From NCBI RefSeq assembly GCF_003627795.1, contig NZ_CP032687.1:124001-188000 (forward strand): a stretch of DNA of 64,000 nt. Reading direction: 5' to 3'. The notes under the pieces are model-generated. The model was not told the DNA's origin. It saw nothing but the letters and a program-made list of their open reading frames with translations, and ran no database searches. Numbering within the stretch: position 1 is the first letter of the stretch; each line of letters opens with the position of its first letter. The translations under genes were made by a program, and so were the position numbers. The DNA comes from Rhizobium sp. CCGE531 (GTDB taxonomy: Bacteria; Pseudomonadota; Alphaproteobacteria; Rhizobiales; Rhizobiaceae). This document shows positions 9,473 through 18,836 of the stretch, in pieces.

Positions 9473-9496
9473 GTTAACCCGGATTCAGCGCCGTGC
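9473..9496. repeat. Right terminal inverted repeat of the ISAs1-family element
   Basis: Its reverse complement begins GCACGGCGCTGAA and ends CGGGTTAAC, matching the left end with three mismatches. Confidence 0.85.
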
Positions 9497-9504
9497 TGTT
9501 CGAT
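9497..9504. repeat. Right target-site duplication of the ISAs1-family element
   Basis: TGTTCGAT directly follows the right inverted repeat, matching 8235-8242. Confidence 0.92.
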
Positions 9505-10054
9505 GTTGCTCGATTGCACGATCTCGTCATGCCTTGCATAATAGGCATCCAGGATTTGCTGGGACTTCGGTGCGGGCTGCCGTTCGGCAAGCATCAAGAT
9601 GACCATGTCCACATTGTTGCGCACAATTAGTCGGAAGACAATCCTGACCTTACCGGTGCGGACGAATTCCTCTTCGATCTGCAGTGCGACATGCGTTCGG
9701 TATTCGACGCGATGGGGGCAGGTCGGCGACGAGTATTCGATCACGGTGACGGGTGCTGAGGCGGAGCCAATCGGCGGTCCGCACGCCCTACGGGTGCATC
9801 ATGTCCCCCGCGTTAGATGCGGTTGGAAGGTTGCCAATCCAAACACTGAGAATTCCCGCGGCGAGGCGCGAGAATAGAAACTTGGCCAAGATATGAATGT
9901 CTCCGGATGATTGCCGGTAAGTTCAGGGCGTCAGTGCTTGGATTTAGACCGCCTCAAACAGATGTCCGTGCAGTCCCGAGTCGGTTCGTCACTGACACTG
10001 CTGTGTCATCAAATGCTATACGGCCAGTGCCCAAACTTCAACGGTAGCTATTGC

Positions 10055-10846
10055 CTAGTGACCCAAGATCTGACTGAGGAATGCGCGCGTGCGTTCCGAT
10101 TGCGGCGCGCCGAAAAATGCCTTGGGTTCGTTCTGTTCTACGATTTGACCCCGATCCATGAAGATCACCCTGTTGGCCACCGCTTGGGCAAAACCCATTT
10201 CATGGGTGACGCAGAGCATGGTCATGCCTTCTTCGGCAAGCGCGATCATCGTATCGAGCACTTCCTTGATCATCTCTGGATCAAGCGCGGAGGTCGGCTC
10301 ATCGAACAACATCAGCCGCGGCTTCATGCAGAGAGCTCGCGCGATCGCCACGCGCTGCTGCTGCCCGCCGGAGAGCTGACCCGGATATTTATGCGCCTGA
10401 TCCGGTATTTTCACTTTCTCAAGAAAGTGCATGGCGAGTTCCCTGGCTTCCTTTTGCGGCATCTTGCGGACCCAGATCGGTGCGAGGGTGCAGTTCTGAA
10501 GGATCGTCAAATGCGGAAAGAGATTGAAATGCTGGAACACCATTCCGACTTCGCGGCGGACTTCCTCGATCTTCTTCAGGTCGTTGGTCAGTTCGATACC
10601 GTCGACGACGATCTTGCCGGCCTGATGTTCCTCAAGCCGATTGATGCAGCGGATCATGGTTGATTTTCCGGAGCCGGACGGTCCGCAAATGACGATCCGC
10701 TCGCCCCGCTGCACGGTGAGATTGATGTCGCGCAGGACGTGGAACTCGCCATACCACTTGTTCATGGCGCTAATCTCGACGGCGATATCTGCAAGACTTG
10801 GCCGGTCGTCCTGTAACGACGCCGTTTTCATCATGATGTTGGTCAT
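10055..10846 (-). CDS. aapP: Amino-acid ABC transporter ATP-binding protein (AapP/GlnQ type)
   Basis: A 263-residue ABC ATPase. Walker A is GPSGSGKST, the signature LSGGQQQR, Walker [16 protein letters not shown], and the switch histidine lies in [10 protein letters not shown]. It energises uptake through the two permeases encoded just upstream. Overall it matches polar amino-acid transport ATPases of the GlnQ/AapP class. It ends the five-gene transport/lyase operon. The symbol reflects family similarity; the substrate may differ from the classical general amino-acid permease. Confidence 0.9.
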   Translation of the reverse strand: MTNIMMKTASLQDDRPSLADIAVEISAMNKWYGEFHVLRDINLTVQRGERIVICGPSGSGKSTMIRCINRLEEHQAGKIVVDGIELTNDLKKIEEVRREVGMVFQHFNLFPHLTILQNCTLAPIWVRKMPQKEARELAMHFLEKVKIPDQAHKYPGQLSGGQQQRVAIARALCMKPRLMLFDEPTSALDPEMIKEVLDTMIALAEEGMTMLCVTHEMGFAQAVANRVIFMDRGQIVEQNEPKAFFGAPQSERTRAFLSQILGH

Positions 10847-10858
10847 TATGATATCCTC

Positions 10859-12148
10859 CTACCGGTGGTCGGTCTTCAGCCGACGCTCCAAATATTGCGA
10901 GTAGCGCGACATGCTGAAGCAGAAGACGAAAAACACGGCGCCGATGAAGATGAAGAGCTCCCAGTATATGCCCTGCCAGTTGGTGTTGGCACGAATGGCG
11001 GCGGCAAGGGCGATCGGGTCAAGCAATCCGATGAACATGACGAGCGTCGTGTCCTTGAACAGCCCGATGAAGGAATTGACGATGCCGGGGATTGAGATCT
11101 TGAGGGCCTGCGGCAGGATGACGAGCTGCTGGGACTTCCAGTAGTCAAGGCCGAGCGCTTCCGCCGCCTCATACTGTCCTTTCGGTAGAGCGGCCAGACC
11201 GCCACGAATGACCTCGGCCATATAGGCGCTGGCAAAGAGCGTCACCATGATCACAACGCGCAGGATGAGGTCAAAGTTCGTGCCGGGCGGCAGGAAGTAG
11301 TTGAGCAGCAGCGAAGCCGTGAAAAGGAGCGTGATCAGCGGCACGCCGCGGATGAATTCAATGAACACGACGCTCAGCATATGGATGAGCGGCAGGTTGG
11401 AACGGCGGCCAAGTGCAAGCAGGATCCCGAGCGGCAGCGACATAGCTATCCCTGTTACGCCAATGATGATCGATAGCAGGAAGCCGCCGACATCGCGCGA
11501 GGCGATGCTATCGAGAGCGATTGGAGCCATGCCGTCTGCGAGGGACGAGATCGGCTGGGCCGCATAAACCCACCAGACGCTCGCGCCGATGACAGCAATG
11601 CCGACGCTCGGCCCTTTTCCGGCCCGTGCTGCCAACATGAACAGTCCAGCGCCGACAGCGAAGCCGAAATAGACCGAGATCGGAAACCAGAGGCTGCCAC
11701 CCCAGATCAGGAAATAGGCTATGCCGGGGTAGACGATGCTGAACCAGAGAGCCCGTCGCGGCAAAGCGCGGAGCAGAACTGGCGCCAAAGCGGCGAAGAG
11801 CAGCGCGAATGCCAGCACCGGCCGCCAGTAGAGATGCGCAGGGTAGAAACCGAAGAGAAGCTGCGGCCAGCGGTCGCGGATCACGCCCCAACACGCGCCC
11901 GGCGCATCGCCCAGGACTTGCCGACACTCGACAAGTGAGTTGGCCCGCCAGACTGAATTGCCGAGCCATGGTGCGACGGCCACGATGAGCCATGCGACCG
12001 TAAGTACGGACCCGACTGTTAGAAGCGTGCTGAGCCAGCTGTTGAAAAGATTTTTTCTCGTCCATTCGAGCGTCCCCCCTCGCCCCGAAGGCCTTGGCGA
12101 TGCGGCGACCATGTCCTGGCGCACAAAGGAGAGGTTTTGCATGTTCAT
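10859..12148 (-). CDS. aapM: Amino-acid ABC transporter permease (AapM type)
   Basis: A 429-residue inner-membrane permease of the HisM/GlnP class with the AapM-type N-terminal extension of extra membrane segments. The coupling loop EAAEALGLDYWKSQQLVILPQA is the conserved EAA motif that docks the ATPase. It starts one base after the aapQ stop and is followed closely by the ATPase gene. Full length for AapM; no lesions seen. Confidence 0.9.
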   Translation of the reverse strand: MNMQNLSFVRQDMVAASPRPSGRGGTLEWTRKNLFNSWLSTLLTVGSVLTVAWLIVAVAPWLGNSVWRANSLVECRQVLGDAPGACWGVIRDRWPQLLFGFYPAHLYWRPVLAFALLFAALAPVLLRALPRRALWFSIVYPGIAYFLIWGGSLWFPISVYFGFAVGAGLFMLAARAGKGPSVGIAVIGASVWWVYAAQPISSLADGMAPIALDSIASRDVGGFLLSIIIGVTGIAMSLPLGILLALGRRSNLPLIHMLSVVFIEFIRGVPLITLLFTASLLLNYFLPPGTNFDLILRVVIMVTLFASAYMAEVIRGGLAALPKGQYEAAEALGLDYWKSQQLVILPQALKISIPGIVNSFIGLFKDTTLVMFIGLLDPIALAAAIRANTNWQGIYWELFIFIGAVFFVFCFSMSRYSQYLERRLKTDHR

Positions 12149-12149
12149 C

Positions 12150-13404
12150 TCAACGCTCCTTCAGGCTGACGCGATTGTTGTAGATGTTCATGGCAGCCGA
12201 GATGCTGAGGCTGATCGCGACATAAGTCAGCATCAGCATCAGCATGCCTTCGAGCTCGCGCCCGGTCTGGTTGATCGTGATGCCCCCGAGCGTCGAACGG
12301 AGATCCATGTAGCCGACGGCTAGGCCCAGCGACGTATTTTTCGTGATGTTGAGATATTGCGAGATCAGCGGCGGCACGATGACCCGCAGGGCCTGCGGCA
12401 AGATTACCAGACGCATCGTGCGTCCTGAGGAGAGCCCAAGCGCATGCGCCGCTTCAGACTGGCCCTTCGAAATGGCAAGAATGCCGGAACGAACGATTTC
12501 CGCAATGAAGGCGCCGGTATAGAGGCTCAGCCCTATCCAGAGCGCGATGAAGGCATTGCGCAACTGCAGACCGCCGGTGAAGTTCAAGCCCTTCAAGGCC
12601 GGACAGTCTAAGTGGAAGCCGAGTACGTAAAGGAGGATTATCATCGGCAACGCAAAGACGCCCAGGCTCTTCCACCACGTGGCCGGGCGCTGACCGGTTT
12701 TGCCTTGGACCTGCGCGGCGTGCTTTTACCAATCCCCGATGCCCGATGAGTGAAAGCGCCACAATAGTCAGAATCGCTACGTAATTGAGATCAAATGCTC
12801 CAAGCACATCAGGAGCCGGCCCCAGGCTTTGCGAGAAGGCGGGCGTGGGTAGGTAGATGCCGCGGTTCGTAACCGCGATGCTGTCCCAGAGCATTATCGC
12901 TGCTGTGGGATGCTCGCCGCGAAATGCGTTCGGTGTCGGCATCGCCTGCGACATCACCGCAGCTACGACGATGATCCAGAGCAGAGCCGGAATGTTGCGG
13001 AAGCTCTCGACATAAACCGTCATCAAGCGGGCGACGATCCAGTTGTCTGAAAGCCTCAGCACCCCTGCCAAAACGCCAAGAATTGATGCGGTCAAGCACG
13101 CCATTGCGGCGACAATCAGCGTGTTGAGCAGGCCGACGACGGCGGCACGGGCGTGTGTGCTTGTGCTGGAGTAGTCGATGGCATGCGGAGAAATGTCGTA
13201 ACCGGCCGTGCTCCATAGAAAACCGAAGGAGAAGTCTTTTCCAAGTGCGGCGAGATTGCGAATCGTGTTGTCGACCAGCCACGCTGCCGCAAGCAGGAGC
13301 AGGATGAACGCCAGGATCTGGATCGTCCGTGCTCGATAACGGGTGTCGTTAAACAGCATGCCCAGGTGAAACGGCTGGCGCGGAGCACCGGTTTTCATTG
13401 TCAT
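12150..13404 (-). pseudogene. aapQ: Amino-acid ABC transporter permease (AapQ type), frameshifted
   Basis: Partner permease of AapM. The first part (from ATG 13404, preceded by AGGGAG) runs from FHLGMLFNDTRYRARTIQIL to LSLIGHRGLVK; the second part, in another frame, runs from HAAQVQGKTGQRPATWWKSL through the EAA loop SEAAHALGLSSGRTMRLVIL to 12150. The shift is one extra base in a run of four T (plus strand, 12724-12727). The whole would be about 418 residues, the usual AapQ length. A homopolymer indel is a typical sequencing error, so the gene may be intact in the organism. Confidence 0.85.
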
Positions 13405-13498
13405 GCGAGATATCTCCCTGAAGGTCTGCGCGGCCTTCGGTGCGGGCAGACGAGGCGAAAGCGAAAGGCGCGGGGGCAAGCCCGCACCTTGAAGGCTC

Positions 13499-14515
13499 TC
13501 AGCGGAACGGCAGCGGGTACATAAGACCGCCCTGGTTCCACAAGGCGTTTTGTCCGCGGGCCAATCCGATCGGCGTTTTCTCGCCGATGTTCTTGGCGAA
13601 GATTTCCCCGTAATTGCCCTCGGCGGCAATCACACGTTTGGCCCAGGCGGCATCGAGGCCGAGCTGTTCGCCGAGATTGCCTTCCTTGCCCAACAGGCGG
13701 TTTATTTCGGGGTTGTCGGTGCCGGCGGAAAGCTTTTCGACATTCTCTGCGGTGACGTCGAGCTCTTCGGCAGCAATCAGCGCCTGCAACGTCCATCGCG
13801 CCACATCAGCCCATTGGTCGTCGCCCTGACGCACAAGCGGACCCAATGGCTCTTTCGAGATGACATCCGGAAGAATGACGTGGTCCTGCGGAGTCTTGAA
13901 GCTGGAGCGCGTAGAGGCGAGGTCCGATCCGTCGCTGGTATAAACGTCGCAGGCGCCAGCCAAGTACTTCTGGGCGATGTCGGCATTGTTCTCGACCGGT
14001 ACCGGCTCGTAGGTCATGCTGTTCTTGCGAAAATATTCCGCAAGGTTCAGCTCGGTGGTGGTGCCTGTCTGGATGCAGATCGTCGCGCCGTTCAGGTCCT
14101 TGGCGCTCTTTGCGCCGAGCGCCTTTGGCACCATGAAGGCTTGCCCGTCATAGAAATTCACGCCGGCAAAGGTGAACTTGAGGTCGACGTCGCGCGAAAA
14201 CGTCCAGGTCGTAGTGCGCGACAGGATGTCGATTTCGCCCGATGCGAGCGCCGTAAAGCGCGTCTGGCCGGTCGTCGGCACGAAGTTCACCGCATTGGGG
14301 TCCTTCAGGACCGCGGCGGCGATCGCCCGACAATAGGCGACGTCCATGCCTTGCCAAACGCCGGACGCATCCGGCGCGGAGAAACCAGCCTGACCACCGG
14401 TCACGCCGCAGTTGAGCTTGCCACGCGCCTGGACGTCGGCCATCGTGCCGGCCGACGCTATGCCCGCCGTCAGCGTCGCCGCGGCCACTGTGGCCAACAA
14501 CAAAGTCTTCTTCAT
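13499..14515 (-). CDS. aapJ: Periplasmic amino-acid-binding protein (AapJ type)
   Basis: A 338-residue solute-binding protein. MKKTLLLATVAAATLTAGIASA is a clear signal peptide; the mature part has GKLNCGVTGGQAGFSAPDASGVWQ and other AapJ-type blocks such as DLNGATICIQTGTTTELNLAEYF. The second ATG (14515) is chosen because GGGAG lies about seven bases ahead; the ATG six bases earlier overlaps that site. It is first of the transporter genes and probably the most strongly expressed. It determines the substrate, likely an amino acid or a beta-substituted alanine given the lyase upstream (inference). Confidence 0.92.
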   Translation of the reverse strand: MKKTLLLATVAAATLTAGIASAGTMADVQARGKLNCGVTGGQAGFSAPDASGVWQGMDVAYCRAIAAAVLKDPNAVNFVPTTGQTRFTALASGEIDILSRTTTWTFSRDVDLKFTFAGVNFYDGQAFMVPKALGAKSAKDLNGATICIQTGTTTELNLAEYFRKNSMTYEPVPVENNADIAQKYLAGACDVYTSDGSDLASTRSSFKTPQDHVILPDVISKEPLGPLVRQGDDQWADVARWTLQALIAAEELDVTAENVEKLSAGTDNPEINRLLGKEGNLGEQLGLDAAWAKRVIAAEGNYGEIFAKNIGEKTPIGLARGQNALWNQGGLMYPLPFR

Positions 14516-14629
14516 TGACATTCTCCCGGTTTGTGATCCGAAAGCAGCGGCTTCCTGCCGGTTCTCCGCTTTGGGATCGGTTGAGTTCCCGATTGTTCGT
14601 CGTTCCGCAGAGCCTGGTGACACGTATTG

Positions 14630-15097
14630 TTATTGGTCGATTTCGAGCATCGCCTCTATCTCGACGGGTGCATTCATCGGCAAAGCGGCGACGCCGACGG
14701 CGGAGCGCGCGTGCTTGCCTTTGTCGCCGCAGACAGCGAGGAGGACATCAGACGCCCCGTTTGCAACGAGATGTTGCTCGGTGAAGTCCTCAGCCGAAGC
14801 CACGAAGACCGTGATCTTGATGATCCGTGCAATCCGATCGAGGCTGCCGAGATGTGCCTGCGCCTGGGCGAGGATGTTCAAGGCGCATTGTCTGGCAGCC
14901 AGCGCTGCGGCCGTGACGTCAAGCTCGCGGCCGACGAGACCTGTGGCAATCAACTTGCCGTTCGACAGTGGCAGCTGACCCGACGTGAGAATGAGATTGC
15001 CGCTTGCGACGATGGGGAGATAGTTCGCTACCGACTTCGCCGCTTCAGGCAGTTCTAGCCCGAGTTCGGCCATGCGTTTTTCAATCGTTTGAGACAT
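14630..15097 (-). CDS. RidA/YjgF-family enamine/imine deaminase-like protein
   Basis: A 155-residue YjgF/Rid protein. ILTSGQLPLSNGKLIATGLVG, ARQCALNILAQAQAHLGSLD, VFVASAEDF and NAPVEIEAMLEI follow the family pattern. Rid proteins hydrolyse reactive 2-aminoacrylate and related enamines that PLP-dependent lyases release. Its location ten bases after a PatB/MalY-type lyase fits that job directly. The Arg expected before the final strand (usually around position 105) is not obvious here, so it may belong to a Rid subfamily with a different active site. Confidence 0.85.
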   Translation of the reverse strand: MSQTIEKRMAELGLELPEAAKSVANYLPIVASGNLILTSGQLPLSNGKLIATGLVGRELDVTAAALAARQCALNILAQAQAHLGSLDRIARIIKITVFVASAEDFTEQHLVANGASDVLLAVCGDKGKHARSAVGVAALPMNAPVEIEAMLEIDQ

Positions 15098-15106
15098 CGG
15101 CGCGCC

Positions 15107-16300
15107 TCACAGTTTAGAGATGGCGGCGTTGATGCGGGTGATCGCATCATCGACAGTCGAGCGAGGACAGCCGAGATTGACGCGCATATAGCCGCGGCCC
15201 TCAATCCCAAACTTCTGGCCCTTGTCGAGCCAGACGCGCGCCTTGGTCAGCATGAATTTTTCGAGTGTTGCGGCATCCATGCCGAGCCCACGGCAATCCA
15301 TCCAGGCGAGATAGAGCGAGTCTGCCGGAAGCACGCGGACCTTGTCGGTCGCATTATTGATCCGATCCGCGAAATAGAGGTGATTGCCGCGCACATAGGC
15401 GAGCATCTCCTCCAGCCAGGGTTCGCCATGGGCATAGGCCGCTTCGCAAGCGACCATGCCCAGTACGTTGACCAGCGGGAACATGTTGCGGTCGTATTGG
15501 CGCAGCAGTTCACCACGCAGCCGCGGATTCGGCACGAAGATATTTGCGCATTGCAGACCCGGCAGATTGAAGGTCTTGCTCGGCGCGGTGCACGTGATGC
15601 TCATTTGCGCGAATTTTTCGCCCAGCGATGCGAAGGCGATGTGTTTCTTCGCCGGGTTGAGGATCAGGTCCTGGTGAATTTCGTCGGAAATCACCAGAAT
15701 GTCGTGCCGGGCGCAGATCTCTCCCATGGTCCGCAGTTCTTCTTCCGACCAGACATTTCCGGTCGGATTGTGCGGATTGCTGAGGATGAAGATCTTCGTG
15801 TTGGGCCGTATGGCCGCCTCGAAAATGGCGGCATCGAACCGGTAGCCGTCCTCGGTGCGAACGAGCGGGGCGAAGGCCAGATGACGGCCATTCATCAGCA
15901 TGTCGTTGTGGAAATGGGCATAGACGGGCGGCTGGATGAGAATGGAGTCGCCAGGCGCGGAAAACGCCTGTGCGGCGACCTTCAGGATGGTAATGATGCC
16001 GGCCGAGGCAACAACCCATTCCGGCGCCACGTCAAAACCGAAGCGCTTTGCCTGCCATCCGGTCACGGCCTCAAGGTAATTTTTGGTCATGCCGCCGGGA
16101 TAGCCGAAGACGCCGTGCTGGACAGCCTCGGCAAGCGCATCGATGACCGGTCGCGGGGCTTTGAAATCGGTATCGGCAACCCACATGGGAAGAGGATCGG
16201 CGGCCGCTTCGTCTGCGGACAGCAGGCGCTCGGCGAAAGCCCATTTCATCGAGTTGCTGTTCTTGCGATCGATGACCTCGTCAAAAATAGATGACGGCAT
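15107..16300 (-). CDS. PLP-dependent beta-lyase, MalY/PatB family
   Basis: A 397-residue fold-type I PLP enzyme of the cystathionine beta-lyase PatB/MalY branch: PMWVADTDFKAPRPVIDAL near the start, ILSNPHNPTGNVWSEEEL, VISDEIHQDL with the PLP-contacting Asp, and CTAPSKTFNLPGL with the Schiff-base lysine. Start 16300 has GGGGAT upstream and gives the family N-terminus MPSSIFDEVIDRKNSNSMKW. Such enzymes cleave beta-substituted alanines to pyruvate, ammonia and a leaving group. The linked importer and LysR gene suggest uptake and cleavage of an external compound; rhizobial mimosine degradation (mid genes) uses a similar set, but the substrate cannot be read from sequence. Confidence 0.88.
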   Translation of the reverse strand: MPSSIFDEVIDRKNSNSMKWAFAERLLSADEAAADPLPMWVADTDFKAPRPVIDALAEAVQHGVFGYPGGMTKNYLEAVTGWQAKRFGFDVAPEWVVASAGIITILKVAAQAFSAPGDSILIQPPVYAHFHNDMLMNGRHLAFAPLVRTEDGYRFDAAIFEAAIRPNTKIFILSNPHNPTGNVWSEEELRTMGEICARHDILVISDEIHQDLILNPAKKHIAFASLGEKFAQMSITCTAPSKTFNLPGLQCANIFVPNPRLRGELLRQYDRNMFPLVNVLGMVACEAAYAHGEPWLEEMLAYVRGNHLYFADRINNATDKVRVLPADSLYLAWMDCRGLGMDAATLEKFMLTKARVWLDKGQKFGIEGRGYMRVNLGCPRSTVDDAITRINAAISKL

Positions 16301-16464
16301 GGCGTGATCCCCACGCGGATGCGGCGCAGTTGCAAGCTTCGTCAATACATTTCCTTTCGTCCGTCGCGGCTGCCTCGGCAGGATCATGGTTGACGAAAAG
16401 GTTAATCGCAGTTCATTATGAATGGAAATGGTATGAATTCATGTGGTGATGAGCGGAGGTCATA

Positions 16465-17364
16465 ATGATAGATCGGCAGCATCTTGCGATCCTGAGGGAA
16501 GTCAACCGTCACGGCAGCGTCACCGCGGCGGCCGAGAAGATGAACGTCACACAGTCGGCGCTCAGCCACACGATCGCGAAGTTCGAGGATCGGCATGGCA
16601 TCAAGATCTGGATGAAAACCGGTCGGGGTTTGCGCCTAACGCAAACGGGCGAATACCTGCTCACCGTGGCCGAGCGGGTTCTGCCGCAACTGGAGCACGC
16701 GGAACGGGTCCTCATAGACTTCTCATTGGGGCGAAGAGGAATGCTCCGAGTTGGCATGGAATGCCATCCCTGCCAGCGCTGGCTCTCGAGAATGGCGACA
16801 CCCTATCTGGCTCAGTGGCTCGACGTGGATTTCGACGTGCGCACCGCCTTTCGCTTCGACGGGGTCGAGGCGCTGCTCGGTTATGAAATCGACCTCTTGA
16901 TAACGCCGGACCCGGTAGAGGCGCCGGAGCTGCTGTTCACGCCCGTGTTCGATTACGAGCTGGTCCTTATGGTGCACGAGTCCCATCCTCTTGCCGGCAG
17001 GACATGCGTGCAACCGCACGATCTGATGGACGAAGAGCTAATCACTGTTCCCGTCACCCTAGAGCGATTGGACATTTACACCAAGTTTCTCGTTCCCGCC
17101 CATTATCGGCCCCGTCAGCACCGCACGGCCGAAACCGTAGACCTGATGTTGCAACTCGTCTGCGCGGGCAGGGGGGTCACCGTCCTTCCGGACTGGTTGC
17201 TGCACGAGGATGGGGCAGGAATGCCGATACGGGCGCTCAGCCTCGGAGAAGCCGGCATCCGGAAGAGCATCAATCTGGGCGTCAGGCGCGGCGAGGAGAC
17301 CATCTCCTATATCGATGGCTTCCTGACGCTTGCCCGAGAGATGGGCCGCACACCCCTCGCGTGA
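16465..17364 (+). CDS. LysR-family regulator, MetR-like
   Basis: A 299-residue LysR protein with an N-terminal winged helix (MIDRQHLAILREVNRHGSVT, ALSHTIAKFEDRHGIKIW) and a substrate-binding-like effector domain. The dimethionine-biosynthesis regulator MetR is the closest type I recognise (MLRVGMECHPCQRWL). The start has GGAGG. It is divergent from the lyase-transporter operon with 164 bases between starts, the usual LysR arrangement, so it probably controls that operon in response to its substrate. Confidence 0.88.
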   Translation: MIDRQHLAILREVNRHGSVTAAAEKMNVTQSALSHTIAKFEDRHGIKIWMKTGRGLRLTQTGEYLLTVAERVLPQLEHAERVLIDFSLGRRGMLRVGMECHPCQRWLSRMATPYLAQWLDVDFDVRTAFRFDGVEALLGYEIDLLITPDPVEAPELLFTPVFDYELVLMVHESHPLAGRTCVQPHDLMDEELITVPVTLERLDIYTKFLVPAHYRPRQHRTAETVDLMLQLVCAGRGVTVLPDWLLHEDGAGMPIRALSLGEAGIRKSINLGVRRGEETISYIDGFLTLAREMGRTPLA

Positions 17365-17590
17365 TTGCGGGATGCGTGGTGAGGCAGTTTCGTTCGCCGC
17401 GCAAGTTGCGTGTCCTGCCGCATTAGCCGTCCGAGACAAAACCGATTGCCATGCCAAGGCGTCCTGGGTGACGGTTGCGCGCGCCACGCCGGAAGCCAAG
17501 CGCTCGTAGAAACGCGCTGCGGCCTCAAGACATGAAGCGCGAGTACAATCTGATCGAGCGACGCGCGGAAACCGACACTAGAGTCCTTCC

Positions 17591-18823
17591 TCATCTGTTG
17601 CGGGGTAAGCTGGCGGCGCGCGATACCAACGGAACGAGCATAAAAGCTACGGCCGGCAGCACAAGCCAGTTGACCGTGCTCCAGCCTGAGCTGTGCAGCA
17701 GCGAACCGGCGAAAAAGGAGGCGCAGGCAACTGTCCCGAACACCATAAATGCATTAGCGCCCTGCGCCTTGCCGCGTTCGGATGGCGAATGACACTCGGC
17801 AACCATCGCCGTGGCGCCAATGAAGCCGCAATTCCAGCCCAGCCCCAAGAGGATAAGCGATCCCCAGAAGTGCGCGATATCGACACCGCTGAGCGCAATA
17901 AGCGCCGACCCGCCGATCAGGAGAAGTCCCACCGCCGCCACGCGCTCCTTGCCGAAGCGTGCCATGAGGCGGCCGGTAATGAAGCTTGGCCCGAACATGG
18001 CGAGAACGTGCCACTGAATACCAAGCGCTGCGGAATCGACGGAATGGCCGTGTCCGACCATGGCCATAGGTGCCGCCGTCATGACGAAGGTCATCAGGCC
18101 GTAGGAGACGACGCCGGTCGCAACGGCCAGCAGATAGCCTGGCGAGGTCAGTATCTGTGCAAGCGGGCGGGCGCTGATGGCGGTGGCATGCACGGCGGCG
18201 GAACCCGCCGGGCGGCGCAGTGGCAAAAGGATCGGCACCGCGAGCAGGGCGAGCATCGCCTGGCTGAGGAAACTGCCGGCAAAGGCATGTCCCGGCAGAG
18301 CGTTACGCGTCCATATGACGAGTTGCGGCCCGATGATGGCAGCAATCAGCCCGCCGACCATCACGCGCGATATTGCGCGGTCACGCCCGGCGCCAGTCAG
18401 GCCGTCGGTCGCCGCAAAGCGGTAGCTCTGGACATAGGCCGAGTAAAAACCGGCGATCAGCGTGCCCATGCAGAAGACAATGAAGCTTGATTGGACGATG
18501 CCCATCGTGGCAACGATCCCCGCGATCGTACCGAGCGCTGCACCTATTATATATCCGGCGCGCCGTCCGAACCGGCGCATAACGGCCGCAGCCGGCAGCG
18601 TTCCCAGAGCAAGCCCCAGGTTGAGCATGCTGACCGGCAAAGTTGCTGCGGCCGGATCAGATGCCAGATGCTGGCCGACGAGCCCGCCGAGCGAAATGAC
18701 GATGGGAGAATTGGCGCCCCCGAGCGACTGTGCCGCCGTCAGAACCCAGACGTTTCTTGACGCAATTTTTTCCTGTTTCGCGACATCGTCCTTGTCGCGG
18801 AACGTCGCCTCGGCGATCCCCAT
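17591..18823 (-). CDS. Major facilitator superfamily transporter
   Basis: A 410-residue membrane protein with about twelve hydrophobic segments. The MFS loop motif appears as RRFGRRAGYIIGAALG after segment 2, with a second-half echo ARFGKERVAAVGLLLIG. The N-terminal sequence resembles exporters of unknown substrate found in alphaproteobacteria. The ATG at 18823 is preferred, 13 bases after the cupin-gene stop; a longer frame would overlap that gene. It is last in a minus-strand set of small metabolic genes. Confidence 0.8.
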   Translation of the reverse strand: MGIAEATFRDKDDVAKQEKIASRNVWVLTAAQSLGGANSPIVISLGGLVGQHLASDPAAATLPVSMLNLGLALGTLPAAAVMRRFGRRAGYIIGAALGTIAGIVATMGIVQSSFIVFCMGTLIAGFYSAYVQSYRFAATDGLTGAGRDRAISRVMVGGLIAAIIGPQLVIWTRNALPGHAFAGSFLSQAMLALLAVPILLPLRRPAGSAAVHATAISARPLAQILTSPGYLLAVATGVVSYGLMTFVMTAAPMAMVGHGHSVDSAALGIQWHVLAMFGPSFITGRLMARFGKERVAAVGLLLIGGSALIALSGVDIAHFWGSLILLGLGWNCGFIGATAMVAECHSPSERGKAQGANAFMVFGTVACASFFAGSLLHSSGWSTVNWLVLPAVAFMLVPLVSRAASLPRNR

Positions 18824-18836
18824 TTGCGTGACCTGC

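Larger units (their letters stand above)
8243..9496 (+). mobile_element. ISAs1-family insertion sequence, 1254 bp, intact
   Basis: The element has about 24-bp terminal inverted repeats (GCACGGC-CTGAA-CGGGTTAAC with three mismatches) and is flanked by the 8-bp direct repeat TGTTCGAT. It carries one transposase gene. Intact ends, a full reading frame and a perfect target duplication indicate a recent insertion into the already decaying dsbA-like gene. Confidence 0.92.
8006..9798 (-). pseudogene. DsbA-family thiol:disulfide protein, split by an insertion sequence
   Basis: Removing the insertion sequence and one target copy restores a continuous minus-strand frame: GPPIGSASAPVTVIEYSS, TCPHR, LDAYYARHDEIVQSSNIEQ joined to TLREIGRSVGIDKDVF and TPPFFVNGKKITGAPSLEEM, ending at 8006. 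This is a DsbA-type thioredoxin fold with the cis-Pro loop (GTPPFF). The active site reads CPHR instead of the usual CPHC, a single-base change that removes the second cysteine. Upstream the frame meets a TGA at 9799-9801 with no start codon, so the signal-peptide end was already lost. The gene therefore shows three lesions: missing 5' end, altered active site and insertion. Confidence 0.85.
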
